DNA of 64,000 bases from Pseudomonas aylmerensis (GCF_001702265.1 NZ_MAUE01000048.1:124001-188000); one strand, 5' to 3'. Counted from the stretch's first letter, positions 37,375 to 46,694 are shown. The notes: a model not told the origin generated them from the letters alone. Numbers and translations are program-made.

Positions 37375-37739
37375 TGTTTAAGGAGCTACCGCCCCCTGCT
37401 GTCAACAGGAATGGATGGCAGCTGTACGCGGGTTGACAGACCGGAAGTGTAGGAACCCGGCGCACCCGAAGATGCCCCACGCACAGCCGCCATGAGCGAG
37501 GCGGAACGCGTCAAGCATGCCGTCTTATCAAGGGGTGTGAAAGGTTGCACTTTTCGGCCTGTCAAAGCCGGTCGCTGATGAGCAGCGACGGGAGGAAGTT
37601 AGCTGTGTGGCGCGGGTTGCGCCAGTTCATCAAGGGCGCGATAGCTTGAAGGAAAATTCTGAAGGTTCATCCTGTCGGGCTTTTCAAACCCCAGAAACAA
37701 CAAAACCCGCACTAGGCGGGTTCTGTCGATGCTTCGAAT
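37375..37739 (-). other. structured leader of the DUF6124-like gene, and old ssrA terminator
   Basis: No gene is seen here. Strong potential hairpins are GTCGCTG/CAGCGAC (37572-37590) and CTGTCAAC (37399-37406) with GTTGACAG (37432-37439). Long leaders of this look precede several small Pseudomonas genes; I infer a cis-acting RNA but cannot name an Rfam class. Near the right side (about 37703-37722) AACCCGCACTAGGCGGGTT reads, on the minus strand, as a terminator ending in TTTTGTTG. It is probably the original terminator of ssrA, separated from it by the island. Confidence 0.55.
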
Positions 37740-37761
37740 TGGTGGGCCGGGGTAATCTGAA
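37740..37761 (-). repeat. distal attachment site (degenerate ssrA 3' end)
   Basis: On the minus strand it reads TTCAGATTACCCCGGC then CCACCA, against TTCAAATCCCCCCGGC then TCCACCA at the 3' end of ssrA. Shared bases cluster in the acceptor-stem end and CCA. A terminator-like hairpin follows it on the core-genome side, as expected for a displaced gene end. Confidence 0.7.
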
Positions 37762-37813
37762 TTGTATTTTTAGGTATTTGATTTAGTTGCTTAAAGTGAG
37801 GTTTCAAATTTCT

Positions 37814-37835
37814 TTGGAATACCGATTGGAATACC
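37814..37835 (+). repeat. integrase arm-type sites, left end
   Basis: TTGGAATACC occurs twice as a direct repeat with a 12-bp period (37814-37823 and 37826-37835). The same pair, same orientation and same spacing, recurs at 57314-57335 by the integrase gene. This is the pattern of arm-binding sites for a tyrosine integrase. Confidence 0.8.
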
Positions 37836-37904
37836 GAGAGAAGCTGGAATGAGCATTATGCTTCGTTTCCGTATCTTGCAAGGACGGCCAAAAGGATCAT
37901 CCAT

Positions 37905-40124
37905 TTACTCGAAACCGGGCAAGCTGAGCATGCCTCCTGTGGTGCGTTTGCCAAAGCCGTTGGGCATTAGGATTTTGTGCTTCTTCATCTCCGCGAGCAC
38001 CGCTAACCATTCGGTTTTGCCAAAGCGCAGCTTGGTGTCGTTCCAGCTATGCATGACTTCGTCCACGATGGCTTCATCGGAAACTGGGCGGCTTTCAAGG
38101 ATAAAGTCGTTCCAGGCGGCATAAAGCGTCACAGTCATTTCGCAACGATCTGTATCCCAGTCCCGCATTAGTTCGATGACCTGCTCAATGGTGGCGCGTT
38201 CAGCGACTGGCCAGGCGCTGCAATACGCCTGCCGATGGTGTCCTGCATGGGAAAGCGGGCGGTAAGCATGGCCAACGGTCTCGCGCTCGATGCGCTCATA
38301 CCATTGATGGTCTTGCATCTCGCCTTCGACCTTATTCATCAACTGGCGATCGTGGGGGCCTGCAGCATCGCGCAGGTAGTCACCTCGGATTTCGGCGAGC
38401 CTAGCCGCGTGCTCGGCCAAGTAAATCACTTTTTGCAGTTTGCGTTGACCGAAGGTGCGCTGGTTATGCAGTCGATGAGTGATTTCTGCGGCGAGCAGAG
38501 TACGGGCTGCTTGCCTATCCATGGTGCGTAGAACCCGCTGGTCATCTTCGGCAAGGGCGTGTTGGATCAGGGTATTGGCCAACTGTTCGTTCAGTAGTCG
38601 GCCCTGGGTTAGGTAGGTTTTGAGCTGATCACAGAGTTCCATCAGTTGATCGACTTTGGCAACGATGCGGCGTTGTTCTGATACTGGCGGTAGCGCTACA
38701 GGAATGCTACGAATTTTACCGACACTCAAGTTGAAAAGACCGCTTGTTGTAATAGCCAAGCGCTTCATGTGAGCGATGCCAACTGGAGAGTTGAGGTAAA
38801 GGGCCAGATATTCCACTTGCTCACATATTTCTGGGCGAACACGCATCAGGTGATTTTGGTAGACGCAATCTTCGACTTCTCCCCGCCAAATTGCACATCT
38901 TCCTATTTCGTTCTCACTTCCGTTTCCCTCAACGATTAAGAGATCACCCGCGTTTAATCGCCACTTTGCGAGTTCCGCCAGCGACAGCTCATATCGCTCA
39001 AGCTCCTTGACATCAATCCGACCACGCTGAACATTCGCGACACGTAGATATGGAAAGTGCTGAGAGATCGGCCTTCGCAAAGGGGTTTTCTGAATCCCTC
39101 CTTGGACAGTGCAGAACTCTTCAATTCTGATCTCGTCCCAGCCAGCAGGCAGCCCGTCCTGGAGACAGACGCTCACATCTTGCGGTACCAGTTTGCCCGT
39201 CACTGCTAATTGCAACAGGGATTGTTTGAGGGCGTCGATGCTGGGTTCGGTGGTGAACATGGTGTGGAAGTGTTCGGCCAGGCGTTGCCAGTTGATGGTG
39301 AAGTCGTTAGCGTCGCTGGCTTGGGTCAGGCTGTCGAGAAGCGCTTGCACCAGTTGGGCGTGGGCGATTTCGGCGTCGGTCTGCTGGTCTTCCAGGCGGT
39401 CGCACAGGGCCATCAGCTCATCGACTTTGGCGACGATACGATCTTGTTCGGCGAGCGGTGGCACGGGCACTACCAGCTTTTCCATTTTCTCTTTGGTCAT
39501 GTGAACCATTGATACGCCATGGCCAGCAGCCTTGATCTCTTGCGTTTTCTCCAGCAACCAGTTGTAGAGGTAATGCTTGCTGAGCTGACCTTTGGCGTAA
39601 AAATCGAGCTTCCAGATGTGGTAGTGGTAGATTGAGCGCTCACCATGCCAAATGAATGGTCCGAAAGATGCAGACCAAGCAAACAGTAAGTCTCCCGGAT
39701 TGCAGTACTTATCCTCTGCAAGGGTGAGAGTCGAGTAATACCAATGATTGGATGTAAAGAGGTTCCCAACTCGCAGGACGGGCGTGCCTGCTTCTAGCAG
39801 CTCTTCTTTCTTGTAGGCCCTACCATTAAGGACATTCACAACATCAGCAAGTCGAGCCCACGCCCAGCCCGCTGGCAGCTCAAATGCTGGGTCTTCGGCA
39901 TCTCTTTCAGAAAGCGCCTTCTGCTTCTTGATCTTGCCCTCAGCCACCAACCGCGCCTTTTCTTCGGCAATGCGCCTGAGTAACTCACTGGCCGGTTCAT
40001 CACTTGGATCTTGCGGCACCAACTTGCCGCGCACCGCCAGTTCCAGAATCAGTTCACGCAGCTTTTTGATACCGCTCGGCGCGCCAGCCAGCAGTGGCAG
40101 GTTATCTGTAAGTAACGTCGTCAT
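37905..40124 (-). CDS. hsdS: type I restriction specificity subunit HsdS with C-terminal extension
   Basis: A 739-residue specificity subunit. Two target-recognition domains (about 80-215 and 310-460) are each followed by a conserved helix: PLAEQDRIVAKVDELMALCDRLE and PVSEQRRIVAKVDQLMELCDQLK. A normal HsdS of this type would end near residue 530; here a further 205 residues follow from M535 (MDRQAARTLLAAEI, then FGQRKLQKVIYLAEHAARLAE), reminiscent of Panacea/SocA-type domains but not proven. It overlaps hsdM by 4 bases (ATGA), so the three hsd genes form one operon read leftward. HsdS sets the DNA sequence recognised by both the methylase and the nuclease. Confidence 0.92.
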   Translation of the reverse strand: MTTLLTDNLPLLAGAPSGIKKLRELILELAVRGKLVPQDPSDEPASELLRRIAEEKARLVAEGKIKKQKALSERDAEDPAFELPAGWAWARLADVVNVLNGRAYKKEELLEAGTPVLRVGNLFTSNHWYYSTLTLAEDKYCNPGDLLFAWSASFGPFIWHGERSIYHYHIWKLDFYAKGQLSKHYLYNWLLEKTQEIKAAGHGVSMVHMTKEKMEKLVVPVPPLAEQDRIVAKVDELMALCDRLEDQQTDAEIAHAQLVQALLDSLTQASDANDFTINWQRLAEHFHTMFTTEPSIDALKQSLLQLAVTGKLVPQDVSVCLQDGLPAGWDEIRIEEFCTVQGGIQKTPLRRPISQHFPYLRVANVQRGRIDVKELERYELSLAELAKWRLNAGDLLIVEGNGSENEIGRCAIWRGEVEDCVYQNHLMRVRPEICEQVEYLALYLNSPVGIAHMKRLAITTSGLFNLSVGKIRSIPVALPPVSEQRRIVAKVDQLMELCDQLKTYLTQGRLLNEQLANTLIQHALAEDDQRVLRTMDRQAARTLLAAEITHRLHNQRTFGQRKLQKVIYLAEHAARLAEIRGDYLRDAAGPHDRQLMNKVEGEMQDHQWYERIERETVGHAYRPLSHAGHHRQAYCSAWPVAERATIEQVIELMRDWDTDRCEMTVTLYAAWNDFILESRPVSDEAIVDEVMHSWNDTKLRFGKTEWLAVLAEMKKHKILMPNGFGKRTTGGMLSLPGFE

Positions 40125-41590
40125 ACCTCGCGCTCCAGGGCTTCAGCCAGCACGGCCTTAAGTTGGTCGCGCAGATCGCTGATCTCGCCTTGCAGCGTGG
40201 TGTAGTTGCTCAGTAGTTCGTCCGGATCGTGGCTGATTTGTTCGCCGATATGCGGGTTTTTGCAGTCCAGGTTCCAGTTTCGCGCTTGCAGCTCTTCGAC
40301 GCTGACCTGCCAGGCAAATTCGTTCTCCACCCGTGCGGCAAAGCCATTGACCTCGCTGCCCCACCAGGCTTCTTCCACTGAGAACTCTTCGATGCGCATG
40401 GGGCGGGTCTTGGAGTAATTCTTCACACCGGCCGGATACTGGTGCTCGTAGAACCACACCTGTTTGGTCGGTGTGCCCTTGGTGAAGAACAGCAGGTTGG
40501 TCTTGATGCTGGTGTAGGGGTTGAACACGCCGTTGGGCAGGCGAACGATGGTGTGCAGGTTGCACTCGGTCAGCAGTTTGTCCTTGATGCGGCTTTTGAT
40601 GCCTTCGCCAAACAGAAAGCCATCGGGTAGCACCACGGCGGCGCGGCCACCGTCTTTCAGCAACTGCATGATCAACACTAAAAACAGGTCTGCCGTCTCA
40701 CGAGTGCGGAAGGCCGCTGGGAAGTTGGTTTCGATGCCGTCTTCTTCCATGCCGCCGAACGGTGGGTTGGCGACGATGCAGTGCATGCGCTCGCTCGGCC
40801 CCCAACTGATCAGCGGTTTGCTCAGGGTGTTATCGTGGCGAATCTGATTCGGCACTTCGATGCCGTGCAGAATCATATTGGTGGTGGCCAGCAGGTGCGG
40901 CAACGGCTTTTTCTCCACGCCGAAGATGCTGGCCTGTAGGGTTCGCTCGTCTTCGGTGGTTTCTACATAGCGGCTGCGCTTATGCTCAATGGCACAGGTC
41001 AGAAATCCGCCCGTGCCGCAGGCCGGGTCCATGACCTTTTCGTCCAACTTCGGATCGACCATACGCACCATAAACTCGGTGACTGGGCGCGGGGTGTAGA
41101 ACTCGCCAGCATTACCCGCGTTCTGTAGGTCTCGCAGCAGTTGCTCATAGAGGTTGCCGAACTCGTGGCGTTCCTGGGCCTTGTTGAAATCCACGCCTTC
41201 CTGAATCTTGTTGATCACCTGGCGCAGCAGCTGGCCGGATTTCATGTAGTTGTAAGCGTCCTCAAATACGCTGCGCACCACATAGGCCGAAGGCGTGTTG
41301 CTGTACTCATTCAGGTTCTGCAACTGGGGGAATAGGTTGTTGTCGATAAAGTCCTTGAGAGCCTCGCCGGTCATGCCTTCCGGATCGGCGGCCCAGGTAC
41401 GCCAGCGGCAACTGTCTGGAATGGGCGAGCGGTAGTTGTCGTCCATCAGCTCCCATTCCAGCTCGCGGTCATCGAAAATCTTCAGGAACAGCAGCCACAC
41501 GAGCTGGCCGATACGCTGGGCGTCGCCGTCTACGCCAACGTCTTTACGCATGATGTCCTGAATGGACTTGATGGTGGAGCTAATGGACAT
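40121..41590 (-). CDS. hsdM: type I restriction-modification DNA methylase HsdM
   Basis: A 489-residue N6-adenine methyltransferase. The SAM motif DPACGTGGFL and the catalytic NPPF (N275, in CIVANPPFGG) are intact, after an HsdM N-terminal helical domain (SSTIKSIQDIMRKDVGVDGDAQRIGQLVWLLFLK). It forms M2S with HsdS to methylate, and R2M2S to restrict. The start ATG at 41590 lies 88 bp after the hsdR stop. Confidence 0.96.
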   Translation of the reverse strand: MSISSTIKSIQDIMRKDVGVDGDAQRIGQLVWLLFLKIFDDRELEWELMDDNYRSPIPDSCRWRTWAADPEGMTGEALKDFIDNNLFPQLQNLNEYSNTPSAYVVRSVFEDAYNYMKSGQLLRQVINKIQEGVDFNKAQERHEFGNLYEQLLRDLQNAGNAGEFYTPRPVTEFMVRMVDPKLDEKVMDPACGTGGFLTCAIEHKRSRYVETTEDERTLQASIFGVEKKPLPHLLATTNMILHGIEVPNQIRHDNTLSKPLISWGPSERMHCIVANPPFGGMEEDGIETNFPAAFRTRETADLFLVLIMQLLKDGGRAAVVLPDGFLFGEGIKSRIKDKLLTECNLHTIVRLPNGVFNPYTSIKTNLLFFTKGTPTKQVWFYEHQYPAGVKNYSKTRPMRIEEFSVEEAWWGSEVNGFAARVENEFAWQVSVEELQARNWNLDCKNPHIGEQISHDPDELLSNYTTLQGEISDLRDQLKAVLAEALEREV

Positions 41591-41678
41591 GAAGTTCTCT
41601 CAACGCATACCGCAAGGGGGGCGAAATTCTACAGGATAGTGTGGACAGCTGCCTTGGCAGGTCGTCGGTAGTTAGCCG

Positions 41679-44045
41679 TCAACTGGCATAAAGTTCGTCT
41701 TCCAGCTCGTGGATGGCCTGGTTGTAGCCAGCCTTGCCGCCGAAGGCTTTGACCAATTCCATGGGCGCACCGAACTGGCTGAAAGGGTCAAGCTGAAGGA
41801 TTTTGATGTCCTCGATATGCTCGATGCCGGTATCGGCGTATTTATCCAGCAATGCCTCCAGGACCTGGCGGGCGGCACCGGAATACTTGGCGAAGTAGTT
41901 GCGCTTTTTCACCTGTTCGGCTCGCTCGCGGCGTGACAGGGCGGGCTGATCGAAGGCGACGTGGCAGATCAGGTCGAACGGATCGAGCGGTTTACCCTGT
42001 GTCTTCTCCACTTCCTCGGCCAAGGCTTCCCACATCACACCCTGGACGGCCATCTCCTCGATGATGACTTTCTTTTGTTCGGCATCACTCCAACGCCGGA
42101 GGAAGTCGTCCAGCGAGGCGAACTGCTTTTGCACGCAGGTGCGGGTGTAGTCGTGCAGCGATTCGGTGATCAATCGGCCATCCGGACCGTAATACTGCAC
42201 ACGCTCGGCGATGACATGAATCGGGACGTTGTCGATGACGTACTTGATGCGTTTTTTGCCCTCATCTTCGCCGGTAAAATCCAGGTCATCACCCTCGTTA
42301 TCGTTGCCTGCGCTGATGCCATCTTCATCGGCTAGTGGGTCATCCGGCGGTACGGGGGAGTCATCGCCTTCTGGGGCGTAGATCACCACCGGGTCACCGT
42401 CGAAGGCCGGGTCGGCAAACAGCTCGGTGGCCTTTTTGAAGTCCATGATGGTGAACCAGTACTTGCCGTAGTCCTCGTTGATCCGAGTGCCACGACCGAT
42501 AATTTGCTTGAATTCGGTCATCGATTTGATGTGTTGGTCGAGTACGATCAGCTTGCACGTCTGAGCATCGACGCCGGTGGTCATCAGTTTGCTGGTGGTA
42601 GCAATAACCGGGTAGCGCTCTTCCGGGTTGATGAAGTTATCCAGTTCGGCCTTGCCTTCCTGGTCATCGCCGGTGATACGCATGACGTATTTGCGATTCT
42701 CGGCCACCCGCTCGGGGTTGAGGTTCACCAGAGCCTGGCGCATGCGCTCGGCGTGGTTGATGTCGTCGCAGAAGACGATGGTTTTCTGAAATGGATCAGT
42801 GGCCTTGAGGAGTTCGGTAACTTTCTGCGCCACCAGTTGGGTGCGCGCCTCAATGACTAGGGTGCGATCCATGTCCTTGAGGTTGTAGATGCGGTCTTCG
42901 ATCAGTTCGCCGTTTTTGTCGAGCATGCCCTTGGGCGGACGCCAGCCTTGCAGGTCTTTGTCGAAGTCGATGCGCACCACTTTATAGGGGGCGAGGAAGC
43001 CGTCTTCGATGCCTTGCTTCAAGGTGTAGCTGTAAATCGGCTCACCGAAGTAAGTGATGCTGGATACTTCTTTGGTCTCCTTCGGTGTGGCAGTGAGGCC
43101 GACATGGGTGGCGCTAGAGAAGTAGTCGAGGATTTCACGCCAGGCGGAATCTTCGGCGGCACTGCCACGGTGGCACTCGTCGATCACGATCAGGTCGAAG
43201 AAGTCGCGGGAGAACTGCTTGTAGATGTTCATCTCTTCATCAGTGCCGGTGACGGCCTGATAGAGCGACAGGTAGATCTCGTAGGAGGTATCGATCTGCC
43301 GTTTAGCGATTTTTGTCATCGCCTGGCCGAAGGGCTTGAAGTCGTTGTTCTTGGTCTGGTCGACCAGGATGTTGCGATCGGCCAGGAACAGAATGCGTTT
43401 CTTCTGTTTTGATTTCCACAGCCGCCAGATGATTTGGAAGGCGGTGTAGGTCTTGCCGGTGCCCGTTGCCATCACTAGTAAGATACGGTCTTGGCCACGC
43501 GCTACAGCTTCGACGGTGCGGTTGATGGCATTCATCTGGTAATAGCGCGGCATGCGCCCGGAACCGTCGTCGTAATAGGGCGCTTCGATCTTGTGCTGGG
43601 CGGTATTATCCAGCCCCTTCCACTGGCAGTAGCGCATCCAGAGTTCGGTGGGGCTGGGGAATTGATCGAGGGTGAGTTCTGTCTCTATCTGGCTGCCTGT
43701 GCCACTGCGGTCGTGAAACAGGAACCCATCGCCATTGCTGGAAAACACGAACGGTACGTCCAGCGCCTCTGCATAGCCCAGGGCTTGCTGCATGCCGGAG
43801 CCAACGGAGTGCTTGTTGTCCTTTGCCTCGATCACAGCGATAGGTAGGTTGGCCTGGTGGTAGAGGATGAAGTCTGCGCGGCGTGCTTCGCCACGGCTGT
43901 GAAGTTTTCCCCGGACGATAATGCGGCCTTTGGTAAAGCTGACTTCCTCGCGCACCTGCTTATGCATGTCCCATCCAGCTTGCTGAACGGCTGGGGCAAT
44001 GTACTTGCTGCAGATGTCCCGCTCGGAAAGCGACTTTTTGTCCAT
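41679..44045 (-). CDS. hsdR: type I restriction endonuclease subunit HsdR
   Basis: A 788-residue motor-nuclease subunit of the EcoAI/R-EcoKI-like group. The nuclease motif is seen in ADFILYHQANLPIAVIEAKD (D...EAK), the helicase Walker A in ATGTGKTYTAFQ, and the DEAD-box motif as DECH at D289. Motif VI-like IIGRGTRI follows, and the HsdR C-terminal domain closes the protein. All expected parts are present, so the system looks functional. It is the first gene of the hsdR-hsdM-hsdS operon. Confidence 0.95.
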   Translation of the reverse strand: MDKKSLSERDICSKYIAPAVQQAGWDMHKQVREEVSFTKGRIIVRGKLHSRGEARRADFILYHQANLPIAVIEAKDNKHSVGSGMQQALGYAEALDVPFVFSSNGDGFLFHDRSGTGSQIETELTLDQFPSPTELWMRYCQWKGLDNTAQHKIEAPYYDDGSGRMPRYYQMNAINRTVEAVARGQDRILLVMATGTGKTYTAFQIIWRLWKSKQKKRILFLADRNILVDQTKNNDFKPFGQAMTKIAKRQIDTSYEIYLSLYQAVTGTDEEMNIYKQFSRDFFDLIVIDECHRGSAAEDSAWREILDYFSSATHVGLTATPKETKEVSSITYFGEPIYSYTLKQGIEDGFLAPYKVVRIDFDKDLQGWRPPKGMLDKNGELIEDRIYNLKDMDRTLVIEARTQLVAQKVTELLKATDPFQKTIVFCDDINHAERMRQALVNLNPERVAENRKYVMRITGDDQEGKAELDNFINPEERYPVIATTSKLMTTGVDAQTCKLIVLDQHIKSMTEFKQIIGRGTRINEDYGKYWFTIMDFKKATELFADPAFDGDPVVIYAPEGDDSPVPPDDPLADEDGISAGNDNEGDDLDFTGEDEGKKRIKYVIDNVPIHVIAERVQYYGPDGRLITESLHDYTRTCVQKQFASLDDFLRRWSDAEQKKVIIEEMAVQGVMWEALAEEVEKTQGKPLDPFDLICHVAFDQPALSRRERAEQVKKRNYFAKYSGAARQVLEALLDKYADTGIEHIEDIKILQLDPFSQFGAPMELVKAFGGKAGYNQAIHELEDELYAS

Positions 44046-44229
44046 AACCCCAATTCCCTTTCAAACCGGCCTGGTCGCTCCATTCCGGCACTGCTGATCG
44101 TGCTCGATGGGTGTAAATGTACCTTGTTTGATAGTGGCACGGGGGAAGATCAGATTTTGGTGGTTGAAGCTGTAGGCAAGATGAGTCGAGGCCATGACAG
44201 CGCGAGTGTTTTGCATCGTCCAGATTCTT

Positions 44230-45117
44230 TTATCTGGGATCGTTCTCTGCAGCGGGCTGAAGATGGCTAGGGTGGATAGGACCACAAGCGAATCGTTGGT
44301 ACTGAATTAACTTCCGTCGGCGTACATCACCAATTTGGCGGAGCATGTTCGGTCGTTCCCGATCCATGTAGGCCGCTGGAAACAGCGCCGGATCGTAGGG
44401 GATGGCGTCCAGCACGTCGATTCCATATTCGACATAAACACGCTTGCCGAGCGGTGTCAGGGCCAAGGCTTTAATTCGATGGATATGCTCTGATATGACT
44501 CGATACCCATCATGAGCCAGCAAGTCGCGCAGGTACTGGTTCGACGCGCGTAGTGCGATCTTCACTCGCACTGACTCCCGGTGCTTTCGATCCTGCCAGT
44601 AAGCGAATAGGTTGAACAAACGGGACTTTAGACACGTGATGGGGTCGATGACGGCGACCTGCACACCTTCGATATCCAGGACGGATAAATACTTGAAAAT
44701 CTCTTTTTTGGGCGCGCCCCCGACGCTGTCCATTTCCAGTATATCGACGATGACCTCTTTACCGTCAATCCAGTCAATGTACGCGGCGGCAATATTTATC
44801 GTGTTGTCGTCCATCTTCGCCTTGCGAAAAGGGACGCCCATCATCTGGGCGCAATAATCAATAGAGCTGGGCTTACCGATAAAGTCCAAGTCATCGCTAG
44901 TGACGAATCCGACATCCTCGCCTGTCATTTCGTCGATGAGGTATTGCCGGGCCCAAAGCGTAAGCGATTGCCCGCCAACGATCACAAGGCCGTAATCGGT
45001 GACAGCTGATTGAATTGAGGGGCGGTAGACGCGCTGAATTAGATCAAGCAGGAAAGCAAAGAGCTCTGAACGTTCAAGTAGGGCGAACGGAGCGTCTTCG
45101 TTTACCGCTTCGGGCAT
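44230..45117 (-). CDS. nucleotidyltransferase-fold protein, AbiEii/MenT-like candidate toxin
   Basis: A 295-residue protein with a DNA-polymerase-beta-like nucleotidyltransferase pattern: glycine loop VGGQSL (G48-G49), the acidic pair in SDDLDF (D76, D78), and a third aspartate in VIVDILEM (D125). This is the layout of AbiEii-type toxins, which modify RNA or proteins with nucleotides. The start overlaps the stop of a 73-residue gene as TGATG, so the two are translationally coupled as toxin-antitoxin genes often are. It lies beside a type I restriction operon in the island. Activity as a toxin is inferred; it could also be a stand-alone nucleotidyltransferase. Confidence 0.65.
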   Translation of the reverse strand: MPEAVNEDAPFALLERSELFAFLLDLIQRVYRPSIQSAVTDYGLVIVGGQSLTLWARQYLIDEMTGEDVGFVTSDDLDFIGKPSSIDYCAQMMGVPFRKAKMDDNTINIAAAYIDWIDGKEVIVDILEMDSVGGAPKKEIFKYLSVLDIEGVQVAVIDPITCLKSRLFNLFAYWQDRKHRESVRVKIALRASNQYLRDLLAHDGYRVISEHIHRIKALALTPLGKRVYVEYGIDVLDAIPYDPALFPAAYMDRERPNMLRQIGDVRRRKLIQYQRFACGPIHPSHLQPAAENDPR

Positions 45118-45338
45118 CAGTTGCTAAGCGCAGAAAATCGTTGTGGGCGGGCGATTGGGCCAGAATTACCACGAAGGACGGCTTTGGCACGGGCAGCAGC
45201 CATTTCAAGCATCTGAGGGTCAGATGCATAGACAGCATCAACCTGGCGGTTACGTGAGCTGCTTTTAAGGCTCATCATTTCCGCAAAGCTAAGGTCTTTT
45301 GAATGCTGGGGGCCGCTGATCATGGCGAAATTACCCAT
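45117..45338 (-). CDS. small protein coupled to the nucleotidyltransferase (candidate antitoxin)
   Basis: A 73-residue protein (MGNFAMISGPQHSKDLSF...) with a predicted helical, basic C-terminal half (MLEMAAARAKAVLRG). Its stop codon shares one base with the start of the downstream gene (TGATG). No strong ribosome site is seen before the ATG at 45338; an internal ATG at 45323 is possible. I do not recognise its family. The role as antitoxin rests only on position and coupling. Confidence 0.5.
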   Translation of the reverse strand: MGNFAMISGPQHSKDLSFAEMMSLKSSSRNRQVDAVYASDPQMLEMAAARAKAVLRGNSGPIARPQRFSALSN

Positions 45339-46037
45339 AAGGGTGGAGATATAGACTTGAATTTGAGGTTAGCACATTCAGTCTGCGCATTTACAGGTGA
45401 AGGGCTGTGATTGCAAGGCTTTAACCGACGAAATGCACTGCCTTGCGACCATCCTGCGTGAAAAAACAGGTTGTTTTTCGCTCACTAGGTACCAACAGGA
45501 GGGCTGGCTACGCCAGCCCTCCTGTTGGTACCTAGTGAGCATTTAACGCATTAAAAGACCATCTTTTAAGAATCTAATCAGTTGTCAAGTGAAATGTCAA
45601 CTATTAGTACTGCAGCATTAGCTAAGCCTATCAGCTCCGGTATTGACGCGCTGACCTACGTTCGTGATCCGTAATTGAAAAAATAGCATGCACCGAAAAA
45701 AGGTTGCCCGATGAGCGTGAGGGTGAGGATCTCGCTGAGCAAGTAGCCCTACGATTTTTGAGGGCGGTCCGGGGAGAACAGTCCAAAGTGTAAGCGGCGG
45801 AGTTTATTTTCGTAATAAAAAACATGAGACTGGGCTAGACACCTGATCGGCTCTGGGCGCAGTCTCACTTGAGAGTGGCATCTGAACTCCGAAGCTGGAG
45901 GAAGGGTCAAAATCCAGCTGATAGCACTGATGGCCAAAAATAGACTGGTAATGTTCAAAAAGTCGATGAAGTGCTATTGAGATAGCTTAATGCTATCTGT
46001 AGAGTTCGGCCCCCAGAGAACATGACGGTACTGAGCA
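45339..46037. other. gene-poor, AT-rich segment of the island
   Basis: This 699-bp stretch has no convincing gene in any frame. It contains the perfect 61-nt palindrome at 45480-45540 and, directly after it, a second small hairpin (TTAAAAGA, CCA loop, TCTTTTAA at 45551-45569). The last part should hold the promoter of the ClpP-like gene. Confidence 0.6.
45480..45540. repeat. perfect 29-bp inverted repeat with a 3-base loop
   Basis: The left arm starts GCTCACTAGGTACCAACAGG and continues to 45508; after TAC the right arm (45512-45540) is its exact reverse complement. A perfect 29-bp stem is far longer than a terminator needs, and no T-run follows on either strand. Possible roles are a protein-binding or recombination site, joined transposon ends, or an origin hairpin. 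Confidence 0.9.
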
Positions 46038-46694
46038 TTGGAAGCGGACGTTAATCCAACCGGTGAGGTTGATGAGGTTGTTGAGGCTGAAGAAGCTGAA
46101 GAGGCCATTCAACCCCGTCTCAGACTTGAGCTTCCAAATGAGATTTCAGCTGAAACGGTCGATCCCGTCGTTGCTTTCTTGAAGGACGCTCCTGAAGGGA
46201 CTGCGATTGAGCTTCACCTACGACATAACGCAGGTGGGCGAGTGGACAAAATGGTCGCTTTGATCGATGCTCTTAATGAAACGAAGGCAACGGTCGAAAT
46301 AACCTATAGTCGATACATAATGAGCGCAGCAGCAACCGTATGGCTTCATTTTCTGCTGAGAGCCACGACGAATGTGCAGTCGCTGATGCCGAAAAAACCT
46401 GGCGTCGTCATGTATCACCGTCCACGCAAGACACAAGGTGACTATTTGTGTTTTGCGGACGAAGTAAAAGATGATCATCCGCTAAAAGGGCCCTTGGCGA
46501 AGCAGATGAAAATTTTTGATGACTTGTTTGAAATTATGTATTTAGCCTTCCTTAGAGTTGGTCCCGACGGCCAGCTGAGGGATGAGCCCGCTGAAAGTAT
46601 GGTTCATGAGCCCGATGGCCTGACCTACAGACATTGGGTGATGCGGCTCAGAGATTGCTACTACGGGAACCAGGACTGCCTGATTCCTGTCTAA
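46038..46694 (+). CDS. ClpP-fold serine protease-like protein
   Basis: A 218-residue protein with an acidic N-terminal tail (residues 8-24) and a ClpP/crotonase-like core. The oxyanion loop is HLRHNAGGRVD, the nucleophile is S96 in YIMSAAAT, and the histidine is H127 in VVMYHRP, spaced much as in ClpP (S97/H122). The third catalytic residue was not located with confidence. It lacks a signal peptide or membrane segment. The start is a TTG at 46038, there being no in-frame ATG upstream. A 54-residue gene follows after 26 bp. It may be an accessory or phage-type protease, or a modified ClpP lookalike. Confidence 0.7.
   Translation: MEADVNPTGEVDEVVEAEEAEEAIQPRLRLELPNEISAETVDPVVAFLKDAPEGTAIELHLRHNAGGRVDKMVALIDALNETKATVEITYSRYIMSAAATVWLHFLLRATTNVQSLMPKKPGVVMYHRPRKTQGDYLCFADEVKDDHPLKGPLAKQMKIFDDLFEIMYLAFLRVGPDGQLRDEPAESMVHEPDGLTYRHWVMRLRDCYYGNQDCLIPV

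Noticed and set aside
45631..45958. Short minus-strand frames in the empty island segment
   Set aside because: They overlap each other, lack ribosome sites and have no recognisable features.
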